The notes under the pieces are model-generated. The model was not told the DNA's origin. It did no database searches and saw only the letters and a program-made list of their open reading frames with translations. Shown piece by piece: positions 54,973 through 64,000 of a DNA stretch of 64,000 nucleotides; the first letter of the stretch is position 1; each line of letters opens with the position of its first letter. The position numbers and the translations under genes were made by a program. The stretch is taken from contig CM032659.1 in assembly GCA_019095985.1 (NCBI GenBank), positions 8,937,217 to 9,001,216 of the forward strand, written 5' to 3'. The DNA comes from Streblospio benedicti. Lineage: Eukaryota > Annelida > Polychaeta > Spionida > Spionidae.

Positions 54973-57022
54973 ATGAAGAATTCGTCTTATCAATAGCTAT
55001 ATAATTGCATATTAAAATAACCTTATATTTCAATGGCTTTCAGTCCATCTTTTTAAAGGAAACTAGGTTGTTTACTTGGAATTGGAAGTAAACAATCTCG
55101 AAGGAGTGCTGGTTCAGTGCTGTGTCCCCCTGACATTATTCTATCACATACAATTTGGCAAGATATTTAGCTGACATCTTAAAACCATTGGTAGGAAAAA
55201 GTGAAAAACATTTAAACAACTCAAAAGATTTAGTGGATAAGCCCGAAAAGTTGAATTGGAAAATGATGACATGCTTACCTCATTTGACGTGTCTGCTTTG
55301 TTTACGAGTGTGCCTGGTGATAAAGTAGTGGAGATGGCGGTGAAGCGTGCTAAGGAAGACCATACTTGGAGTGAGAGAACACAGATGACACCTGAGGAAT
55401 TTGGAGAGCTGTTGAGTCTTACCATCAAGACAACATACTTCACATATCAAGGAAAGATATATGAACAGGGATATGGTATGGCAATGGGCTCACCATTGTC
55501 ACCCATCCTCTCAGACCTTTTCATGGAGGAATTTGAAGAAAAGGCCCTCTCAACTACTCCACACCCACCCAAGTTTTGGACCAGATATGTGGATGACACT
55601 GGAGTCATCATCAAGAAATAACATGAAGACGAACTGTTCAAGCATATTAATCAACAACACCTTAGAGCACTGCACACCCAGCTCGTGTTCACACCCAGTT
55701 TGTGTGTTATTCAAATAAAATTGTTAGGCTCCAAACAAATACCACACAATATTACTACTTTAAACATTATTGCTTTCCCGGTGCCAAAGTGAAAAAAATA
55801 AAATTTCTAGTAAGAACTAATGTAAATAAACATGTTCGAATCCCCGATTATCACCGACACCGAACTGGGTGTGCATGCAACGAATTGCACCATAGATCAT
55901 ATAATTTTAATGAATCATAACAACTGTGTTTATCATGCGACAATATAAGTAAGAAGCTTTATTTTGACACATCAAACACTATTGAGTGTTCATTAATAAC
56001 TGTGCAACAATTGTTTAAACAATAAAATGCACGAACTGGGTGTGCAATGCTCTAGCATAAAATTTACAATAGAACAAGAATCAGAAGAGCACACAATCCT
56101 CATGTTAGATCTCAAACTAATAAGAAATAATAATGAAATAACAACGGACATCTACAGAAAACCAACTCACACAGACCAATATCTACAATGGAGCTCACAT
56201 CACCCAGCACAGCAAAAAATAGGCATTGTAAAAACACTCATGCACAGGGCCAATACCCTGATATCAAATAAAAAGTTAGTCGGTAGAGAAGGAGAAGATC
56301 AGGAAAGCATTAAGGTTATGTGGATACCCATTAAATGAAGGAGAACAACTGGAAGGAAGGTTAAAAGCAAGAAGAAAGATCAAGAACAGAGAGAAAAGGC
56401 TAATGGGTTTGCTGTCTTGCCATATGTTAAAGGAGTAAGTAAGTGCCTTTAGAGATGCTTCAAGAAGCACAACATTAGCCTCTACCATAAAGCAGGACAA
56501 ACCCTTCAACAAACTCTAGTCCATCCAAAAGATAAAATGAAGCCAGAGGAACAATGTGGAATAGTGTATGAGACAGAGTGCCAGGTGTGTGGAGACATTT
56601 ACATTGGTGAAACAGGAAGATCGCTAGGAGAGAGTGGAAGAACACGAGAAGTCAGTGGAAAAGAAAATCAGCCCTCAGCCAACATCAAGAAAAAACAGGA
56701 CATATACCATTCATCCCACTGCTCATGCAAAAGATAAAAATCCTTGAAAAAGAACCAAGAGATAAACATAGAAAAGTCCTGGACGCTATCAACATCAGAG
56801 CCAAAGGAGCAAAGTTAAATAGGAACGATGGAGTAGAGATCCAGGATGCATATCTAACCTTATTGAGGGGGGAGGGGGCAGCCAGGGGGACCCAGCACTG
56901 AACCAGCACTTGTTTGAGATTGTTTACTTCCAATTCCAAGTAAACAACCTCGTTTCTTTGAAAAAGATGGACTGAAAGCCATTGAAATATAGCTATTTAT
57001 TGATAAGAGGAAATCTTCATGT
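54973..57022 (+). mobile_element. Penelope-like element with inverted termini
   Basis: Inverted ends of about 120-160 bp: 'ggttgtttacttggaattgg' (55067) pairs with 'ccaattccaagtaaacaacc' (56931), and the match extends outward through 'atggctttcagtccatcttt' to 'atgaagaattcgtcttatca' near 54973 and its partner near 57022. Between them on plus are an RT with 'SFDVSALFTSVPGDK', 'GYGMAMGSPLSPILSDLF' and 'RYVDDTGVI' (55256-55620), a later RT/thumb part with 'TDIYRKPTHTDQYLQWSSHH' (56150), and a GIY-YIG nuclease starting 'IYIGETGRSLGESGR' (56605). RT plus GIY-YIG defines Penelope-like elements. All main parts are present, in order, but the copy is broken in several places. Confidence 0.75.
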
Positions 57023-57183
57023 AAATGTTGAGAGGCTAAGCTTTTATAAAAATCTTTTCACATGCTACCAGCCATGCAGACTGTACTATGTATAGGTAAT
57101 ATTGGTATTTGACAATAGTGTTGTGTTTTGAAAATTCAGAGCTATCAATTGAGTGTCTACATAGTGTACTGATTCTATTTCAG

Positions 57184-57661
57184 GTCAATTCAGCGAATGT
57201 TTCTCTTAATGGTGAGTTGAATGAAATGTTGGAATTCCATCAACACAAACAATGAAGTATGTGTAGAAGACATTGACACTTTTCTTCAAACTTTGGATGA
57301 TGAAATAGCAAATCAATATCAGCTTATTGGGGACAACATTGATTTACTGATCAAAAAACAAAAAACATGTCAACCCAAAACAGGAATGCAGACATCCACT
57401 GGGTTTTTTATTTAAGCCATTGTGGATGAAATTTTGGACACTTCGCTTTCACATGAAGATCCTGGCACTAAATTTGAAGATATCAAGTTGAAAGACTTTC
57501 TTCCAAATGAGAATGACCAAGCATCATTACACGAGCGTTTCACAATAATGTGGAGTCAAATTATTGTGAAAACCATTCCAGTGTTTAAACCCCTAGAGCA
57601 GAGTGTAGTTTGGCATATTCCACATCCTTATCAAGATGATATGAAGAAAAAGTCGAAAGTG
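57184..57661 (+). pseudogene. DUF6589-type exon with 'YQLIGDNIDLL' core
   Basis: The acceptor ..ctatttcag is followed after a frame change by 'DEIANQYQLIGDNIDLLIKK', a stop, and 'DFLPNENDQASLHERFTIMW', 'VFKPLEQSVVWHIPHPYQDD'. The order 'YQ-x2-x-DN-x-D', 'LP-x-E/D' and 'V-x-WHIPH-x-Y' is how I know the DUF6589 family. Two breaks lie before 57422. Donor GTATGT. Confidence 0.6.
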
Positions 57662-57819
57662 GTATGTGTGAAAGAAGGATAGTAGCATATATTCAGATTT
57701 GAATGTTCATTTGTTTGTTTTTTTATATTTGTTTTGTTTTTAAATCAATTTCAACTAATATTATTCTTGCCAACAATCTGTTACAAAGCATTTACAATTT
57801 AGAATTTGTTTGACTTCAG

Positions 57820-58465
57820 GTCCCACTTGGCCTGCTGTTTCACTCTGAAAATACTGATATGATCACAGTTATGTCTGAAATGATCAACCACTATGTACCA
57901 AAGTAGACCATTCAGCAAGATGGACACTGGACTCAAAGAATACTAATGAGGGTAACATTCATTCATCCAATACTGTAAAACCCTTTATTTTGATTTCTGA
58001 TTTAGTTTGCTAATTTTATACGGAATTGCATTGTCTCACAAAGAGTAAGTCCTCACTAAACTCTCATCAGAAAGGTCATTCATAAATCTTGGGTGTTTTA
58101 CAGTAAATTGCAAAATTATTAATCAGCAATCAACTCAAATACAGTGATATATTCAATAATCTCTTGAATATCTTTTGACACCAATAAAAAATGAATGAAA
58201 AATAAAATTGAGTCAAAGCTGGTATTTTTGTCCACCTTTAATCACTTAAAACCACACAGACACCCTTTTGAATAGGTGCAACCTTTTGTACATGTCTGTT
58301 TATATTGTCATTGTTTTTAGATTTTCTTTGGGGGTGATTGGTTGACCCGTTGAAAGGGCCATAAATGCCCAGAGAACCAGACTGGATGGTGACAACTGGA
58401 ATGAAATGCTAGCTGGGCTGATTCCAAAGAATGAGGATTGGCATGCTTTCCGAATAAGCTTCAAG
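57820..58465 (+). pseudogene. Two DUF6589-type exons (57820-57951, 58321-58465)
   Basis: The first encodes 'VPLGLLFHSENTDMITVMSE', 'MINHYVPK', then a stop and 'QQDGHWTQRILM'. The second encodes 'IFFGGDWLTR' then, after a one-base shift, 'ERAINAQRTRLDGDNWNEML' and 'AGLIPKNEDWHAFRISFK'. G-D-x-L-T-x-E-R, then a run ending L-x-G-L/I-x-P-K-x-E-D-W/F-H, are family landmarks. Splice sites between them are canonical. Confidence 0.6.
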
Positions 58466-58509
58466 GTATACATTAACTGTATTGTGTGCTACAATTGTGC
58501 TATATGAGT

Positions 58510-58657
58510 AATGGTCTGTTTTAGTGTGGAGATAACACTAGCTTGCACAAGTAAAGTGGTGTCTAGGTCATGCTCGAATGATCGTTAGTGAAGGAGAGTA
58601 GGCTAAGACACCACAAGTGCATAGCTAGTCTTATCTCCACACTAAAACAGACCATTG
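58510..58657. mobile_element. 148-bp foldback in a DUF6589-gene intron
   Basis: Arms 'atggtctgttttagtgtgga' + 'gataa' and 'ttatctccacactaaaacag' + 'accat' pair over about 26 bases and continue imperfectly ('cactagc'/'gctagt', 'gtggtgtc'/'gacaccac'). A typical MITE shape; target duplication not clear. Confidence 0.65.
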
Positions 58658-59034
58658 CCTTATTATCTCCCCAGTTCAACCGAATGATTTTACTTGATGG
58701 TGTTTACCGTTCACAAAGTAGGGAGAAAACCTGATATCCTATGGCTCTTAACCAACCAGAATCAGAAAATGAACGGCAAACTGAGGAGAAATTCATATAT
58801 CACCCAGATAGGCAAGCAATGTTCTTGTGTGAGCATTTTTTTTGTCATGAAATATAGTGTGGATATTTTTTTTTTATTTCTACATAATAATGAATGAAGT
58901 TCTAATGATCAATGTAGTTCAACAGTGCTAGAAAAATTAGGGGCTTTAAGCCATTTCGGAAATAGAAATGACGTCAACAGATCGGTTAAAAATAGGTATA
59001 AGATTGATTGATTGATAAATAGTGCTTGTTTCAG

Positions 59035-60063
59035 TGAGTCATGGATATCCTGCTGAAATCTGCATCGGGTGGAGAAATTGGAACACTTTATCAACTTGCC
59101 AATGTCACACAATAGCAAGTTGAACCCTCTGGATGAGTACCAGAGGGTGAAGGCATCATTCATGACAATTCTATATGGTTTCGTAACCACAGCAACTCTT
59201 AATCATATTGGCGCTACATTGATTGAAGACGCTGATGGAGTTGTGCCAGAAGATGTACTCAACTCATCCAGGATTGATCAGTGTAAATGGCTGTTTGAGT
59301 TCCTGCGACCTGCAGTTGTAAAGTATTGTGAACTCGGATGCATTAACATTCATAACTCACTTGACCAAATGGAGACTGAGGACCCATCAGTGGCAACATA
59401 TAAGTGCAGAGGTAGAGGTTGTTCTCGTACTTACCAATACAAAAAGTGCCGGGACACGCATGAGATGAAAACACACAATCTCACATTTGACGAGGAGCTT
59501 GAGGATATGCAGCAACAAGAGGATATGGACTCTGATGGTGTGTACTTGTATGGGTGTGCAGTAATAACTTTAGGGGGCTTATGATAATAAATTGTGATGA
59601 TGCAGTGCGTGAAGGAGATGGTGTGAGACTTACAGCTATGTATAAATGGTGGTTCCTTATTTGGAGGAAGACAGAAACTACCAAATATCCACTAGCCAGC
59701 ATTCAGTTACCATGTCTATGTTGAATGCCCAGAACCAACATTCATAAAGAGTTGATTTCCACATGGAAAATCTGATTAAAATCATGCATCCGTAAACATT
59801 AATGAAAAAGTGCAGGTGTTGATAGACCTTAGAACTTGGAGTCCCACAATGCCGACCTTGAAATCACTAAACCATCTGGGTACCACAAAAAACAACAGAT
59901 AAATCAGGGTTATTACAAACATACTTCTTGAGAAAAGGATGTTCTTCTTTTCTGAGGCAGCCAGGAAGTATGACAGCTTTCCAGAGATGACCAGGCCTCT
60001 CCAGGCACAGATGGATGTCAAAAAGCTTAAGAAGTGGCTGGAAGATCATGTTCAGCGCTTTTA
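59035..60063 (+). pseudogene. DUF6589-type C-terminal exon with C2H2 finger
   Basis: After a ..cttgtttcag acceptor it encodes 'GEIGTLYQLANV' in one frame, then 59069-59584 in another with 'ATLIEDADGVVPEDVLNSSR' and a C2H2-like finger ('CRGRGCSRTYQYKKCRDTHE', then H), followed by 'GVYLYGCAVITLGGL', 'DDAVREGDGVRLTAMYKWWF' and near the end 'FFFSEAARKYDSFPEMTRPL', 'VKKLKKWLEDHV'. The E-G-D-G-x-R block and the terminal K-L-x-x-W-L-x-x-H are conserved in the family. Several stops after 59581. Confidence 0.65.
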
Positions 60064-61877
60064 GTATGAAAATGACAAAATTCATGATGCAAAAGAAAAA
60101 GTTTGAAACTAAGATTTCTGATTTATACTGTGTTTTCCTTGAATAATGGTTGACAATACGGAACTATCTTGAATATGTAAGTCCTAGATGTTAAGTCTCT
60201 GGAAATTATTACTTAATATTTTGTTGAAGTTACTAAAGGAGTTCTATTTATGATATATTGATGTTAATTATGTACACAGCAAACATATTGACACTTTCAT
60301 TAAAGACAAATTTCTATTTATTGTGTGTGTATGTTAAATTTTGTACGGGTTTGATTAATTGTTAACAAAATATGTCTTGATATTATTATTTAGGTGAAAA
60401 AATACCTGTTTAGTCAAGATTTATCTGCATTTATGTTTCTGTATTCGTTTAACTTTATATGCAACTGTGATAAACATCAAACTAGTAGTTGTTAAGTGTC
60501 TGGACTTTATTACATAATATATTGTTTTTAAAGTTAATATATGAATTGTATAATATATTGATTGTAATTATATTATTTATTTGTTTATTTATTCATATAT
60601 TTATTTTATTACATAATATATTGTTTTTAAAGTTACTAAATGAATTGTATAATATATTGATAGCAATTATATTTATTTGTTTATATATTTATATATTTAT
60701 TTATGGACATCTCGTATAATAATATCACAAATAAAATTACTATGTACAAGTAAACGGTGCACGAGCCGGGCGTGGTGGCTTACATATCATGTACATTGCA
60801 AACAATTATACACATATTATTTCTTCATGTTGTCACAAATTTCTAATAACCGTGTATGTTTAATTTTGTTCATCTGTGATTAATTGTGAAAAAGAAATAT
60901 GAATGTACTTGAATACTTAGAAGTGGAAAAAAGACTTTTTATCAAGATTTTTATGCATTTATTTTTCTGTATTCATTTCATTGGTTGAACTTACTCAGTA
61001 TTTACTTTAATAAAAATGTAAAATTTACTTTTTTTTATAATATATTAATAATGATTTCATACATGTCAAACAAATCAATACATTCTTCCATGTAGTCACA
61101 AATTTAATAACTATTGTCAGTAGTAAATAACCAATTAACCATATATACTAGATTGCTTCAAGTTTTCAAATCTAAACCTCAAACTCATCTGTTACTATGT
61201 ACAATGTAATGCTGGCCTATTCAAGACCAAATACAATACTTATCTGAAGTTTCATAATTGTTTTTGTGCAATGCGTGGCAAGGCACAACATACCTTAAGT
61301 TAATGTCAAATAAAACAGCTTCATTGTACGTGAATTGTGAACATTAATTCTCAATAAAATTTGCTTCAAAACTAAGCAATTGTGATTAGGTGGAAAAGGA
61401 CACGTTTCCAATCACCCATAGTAGCTATTGACAAGCATTCACTTCAAAGCATTTCATTGTAACCAAAATATGTGTTTAAACAAAACATTGTCAACTCATC
61501 ACATTCAAGTATTATCAAGAAACGCCTGTAATCACATAATTATAATCATATCATATAAATTAAAAATTCAATGAACATAATGACTAGAAAATAGAAAGTT
61601 AATTATGAAATATTTGGATACACTAGTTATTCGTATTTTATCAAGCAAGCTATTTATTATCCAATGTCCTAATACTTTTTATTGTTAATGTCTATGTTCA
61701 TTAATTTATACCATTCTAAAAATTCAAGTATTCTTATTACATCAATTCACAACCCTATCTAAATATTAAATACTTTAAGAAGTGAAAATGGAGACAACAC
61801 ATTGATTAATAAATTCACCCATTGCATTTCTACCTTGAATAATATCTGCATCACATGATGTTGCTATTTTCTTCTAC
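60064..61877. other. Very AT-rich DNA, no supported gene
   Basis: A direct duplication of about 105 bp occurs at 60505-60710 ('ttacataatatattgttttt' and 'gaattgtataatatattgat' twice), together with 'tttatttgtttatt'-type simple sequence. Nothing coding. Confidence 0.5.
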
Positions 61878-62153
61878 TCAATGAAGACATTTAGGTGTAA
61901 ACCAGATCTTCAACTTACAACTTGCATTCTTCCTGCATTGAGATTTGAGAATTATGTAATCAACGCTGTCTATGAATTGGGCGTGTTCTAAAACACTATT
62001 GATTAAACAATCTGACCACACTGGCACTCCAAAACCCATTGTTCTTTTGCTAAATTTCTTCTCCAGTTCCCCAAGCATATCAGTTGGTAGTTGTGTTATT
62101 TTAAAAGGCAAATTTGAATTAATATACATCCCCATTTTAACGTTCCCATGCAC
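61878..62153 (-). CDS. 91-codon open frame, unknown
   Basis: A frame with protein-like composition ('LGELEKKFSKRTMGFGVPVW', 'SDCLINSVLEHAQFIDSVDY') that ends at a stop at 61878. Upstream on minus, 'AVHGNVKMGMYIN' extends it before a stop. It might be a terminal exon or a transposon fragment. No domain recognised and no neighbour to help. Confidence 0.25.
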   Translation of the reverse strand: MHGNVKMGMYINSNLPFKITQLPTDMLGELEKKFSKRTMGFGVPVWSDCLINSVLEHAQFIDSVDYIILKSQCRKNASCKLKIWFTPKCLH

Positions 62154-62412
62154 CGCCTACCTCACTCGCCCCATGTACACCCCACAGCTAGCAAAGTTTG
62201 CTACATTCCGAGAAGTATTGTTTTGCGTGGTAGATCTAGGTACTATATTCTTACTGCCTCTATATTATTTTGTATTACTGATCATTTCATCGTAACTATA
62301 AATACATCTAATTCAACATCTTAAGATCTCGTCTTCTTTATAGAACCACTAAATCAAAATCAAACTATATTATTCCACTTTATCTCAAATTTAGTGACAA
62401 TTTAAGGATTTA

Positions 62413-62512
62413 NNNNNNNNNNNNNNNNNNNNNNNNNNNNNNNNNNNNNNNNNNNNNNNNNNNNNNNNNNNNNNNNNNNNNNNNNNNNNNNNNNNNNNNN
62501 NNNNNNNNNNNN
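62413..62512. other. Assembly gap (100 N)
   Basis: 100 N of conventional length; directly to its right begins an inverted copy of the locus seen at 38,450-39,895. Confidence 0.98.
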
Positions 62513-63117
62513 TATAACTATAGCATATGGTTGTTTATAAAGTGCTGGGTTGCTTCTGTGATATATTTGATGATCAGCATATGTTATTGGTAATTTGATG
62601 TTATGATTTAAGATGCTGTAACTGTCGGATGTCACTGGCACTGCAGCTTAGTTATAGATCTAGATTAGATCTACAATATAAACATGAAACATCCCATTGT
62701 AAATGTCTTCTGAGCCTAGACTAATGATGGCATGTACAATCTGATATATGAGCCTTTATATTCAGTTTTCAGATATCCACCTTTTGTTAAAATCTCAGAA
62801 ATGCCAGCAGCACAGTGTGCCTTTGTGCATTGCAGGAATGGCACATATCAACTACAAATTTGGCCTCGTTTTTTAACAAATTCCTTCAATGCATTAAGAA
62901 ACCACGTCTCTACTATTGGTAGTGTTAATTGTTCTTCACTATTCTTATCCATTTTATCAGCACATGTTGTAATTGTAGTGTAAATCCTTGTAAAAGCACA
63001 CTTTCCACCACGAATTCACAATACAAAATGAGTGCAAACCACGCTTTGTTTACAATGTTATTACCGTTGACCTTTGACCCGTTACGTGACGTCACGTGAT
63101 TTTGCTTTTACGAAATG

Positions 63118-63240
63118 GCTTATTGGGTTGCGTGTGATATGAGAAATATCATATCTGTAGGGAATCACGCGTTCGCTGGCCCTCACTCGTGATTCCCTAC
63201 AGATATGATATTTCTCACATCACACCCAACCCAATATGAT
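63118..63240. repeat. Long palindrome, second copy
   Basis: Stem 'atgagaaatatcatatctgt' + 'agggaatcacg' and its complement 'cgtgattccctacagatatg', with outer 'ttgggtt'/'aacccaa'. The loop (near 63170) reads in the orientation opposite to that expected from 39196-39330, so the stem may invert its loop. Confidence 0.6.
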
Positions 63241-63822
63241 AACCCTTAAATTCCAAGCAGCGGGCTGTTAAAAGGTTACACAGAAAAACTGTTGTCTCTA
63301 TAACCCCTAACCTTCATACTTGGTCAGTTATCTCAACCCAGAGGTCGTGGGTTCGAATCCAATCTAAGGACGGAAATTTTTGGGAGGTCTAATTCTTCAG
63401 CCGTTTTAGTATCTGTGGTTTTATGAGCAACTGTATATTTAGTTTTTCCAAGTTTGCTTGTAAAATCAATGTTACTCTCCATGTAACCTTTCAACAGCCC
63501 GCTGCTTGGGATGATGGTATCATTCTGTTCTCACAACCTTGGGGTCGTGAGAATTCGAGTTCCGTCAGGGCCAATTGATAAAGCCAAAATGGAGGATATG
63601 TCTTCAGGTATGTCAATACCAGTGGTAGGAGCTTGCTTGCTGTAACAGAGAGTAACACTACTATTTTGGTTGGTGATTTTAAATGTATGTTGTTATTTGG
63701 CCCCATACGTAAAGTTTAAAAACAGCTATAATAATTCAGCTCAGTGTGCATCAAAGTGTGACAAACATAGTTTAGCCATTATCAATTTCATTGCAAGAAT
63801 ACTTTTATAGCAAGCTACTTAC

Positions 63823-64000
63823 CTGGATTATTTATGCATGCGAAATATCCTTGATAATCATAGGCTCTAGTAGAGTAGAGTTTATCCAATGGACTCAGAT
63901 ATCCCAATTTCAGATCAAATTCATTTGGACATGTATGAAGTAGACACCAGAAACGAAAAGAGAGGTAGCTTCTATATACATCACTTTTAACATTGACAAC
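63823..64000 (-). CDS. Exon 1 of Cys-rich gene, third copy, cut by window end
   Basis: From the window edge to a GTAAGT donor (complement of 63817-63822) the minus strand reads 'VVNVKSDVYRSYLSFRFWCL', 'LHTCPNEFDLKLGYLSPLDK', 'LYSTRAYDYQGYFACINNP'. It equals the right-arm copy except in 'SYLSF' where that copy has 'TNLNF'. It stays open throughout the visible part, so this copy may be functional. Confidence 0.6.

Larger units (their letters stand above)
54198..60063 (+). pseudogene. DUF6589-type gene, multi-exon, decayed
   Basis: Plus-strand pieces in order match the DUF6589 family of uncharacterised invertebrate proteins. They are 54198-54295 (tentative, 'GEVVFRLQTLVDILDNFARA'), 54616-54801, 57184-57661, 57820-57951, 58321-58465 and 59035-60063. 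Junctions 57661/57820 and 57951/58321 are in phase with good GT-AG sites (KV|VPLG; ILM-R|IFFGGDW). Stops or shifts occur in several exons (57184-57300, 57906, 58356, 59115, 59580 onward), so the copy is dead or badly sequenced. A Penelope-like element (54973-57022) sits in the second intron and a foldback (58510-58657) in a later one. The family has no known function; some members look transposon-related. Confidence 0.6.
62513..64000. repeat. Third, inverted copy of part of the palindrome locus
   Basis: Reverse complement of about 39894 down to 38455. It includes the SAP-like segment, the palindrome (63118-63240), the tRNA-like core (B box 63349-63360), the TIR at 63495-63655, the intron and the exon 1 start at 63823. 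It follows the right-arm version (with the SAP segment) rather than the left. It runs off the window. Confidence 0.85.

Noticed and set aside
60755-60782. 'gagccgggcgtggtggctta' resembles the start of a primate Alu.
   Set aside because: Only about 22 bases match, the flanks are ordinary AT-rich local sequence and no Alu body follows; chance similarity or a primer-like artefact at most.

Overview
The window is AT-rich, intron-bearing animal DNA, most likely from a highly heterozygous marine invertebrate. Penelope-like elements, CR1/L2-type LINEs, DIRS, Ty3/Gypsy and BEL/Pao remnants, many short foldback elements, GT-AG exons and three gaps of exactly 100 N (scaffold gaps of unknown size) all point that way. 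I cannot name the species. Transposon debris dominates, and only a few pieces of host coding sequence can be supported.

Positions 1-13,700: two exons of a minus-strand gene with a hemopexin-like repeat (13541-13697 and 2902-3256) lie about 10 kb apart, with matching intron phase. The large intron between them holds a LINE tail, a coiled-coil ORF1-like fragment split by an insertion, and a GC-rich Ty3/Gypsy fossil that itself carries a 1.06 kb DNA element.

Positions 13,738-18,790: a minus-strand LINE (endonuclease, reverse transcriptase, C-terminal Cys motif, TATC tail) contains two later insertions with readable target sites: a Penelope-like copy with 283-bp inverted arms and a 12-bp duplication, and an 835-bp element with short inverted ends.

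Positions 19,850-26,130: tandem repeats, a LINE 3' end and a 379-bp element with TTAA target sites. Most of the rest is unassigned AT-rich DNA.

Positions 26,146-47,595: a very large inverted repeat. The left arm (26146-34060) and right arm (35870-47595) face each other across an N gap. Each arm holds the same three-exon Cys-rich gene, on minus in the left arm and plus in the right. The introns are nearly identical, but blocks of the exons differ sharply in sequence and length. The right copy is open through all three exons; the left copy has small indels. Insertions present in one arm only (a tandem-repeat element on the left; a SAP-ORF segment and a DIRS-bearing block on the right) look like haplotype differences, so the palindrome may be two haplotypes joined head to head. 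A third inverted copy of part of the locus starts after the last gap (62513-64000).

Positions 47,558-62,300: two LINE fragments of one family in opposite directions, a LINE 3' end, then a decayed multi-exon DUF6589-type gene on plus (about 54198-60063). A Penelope-like element sits in one of its introns. The segment ends in AT-rich DNA.
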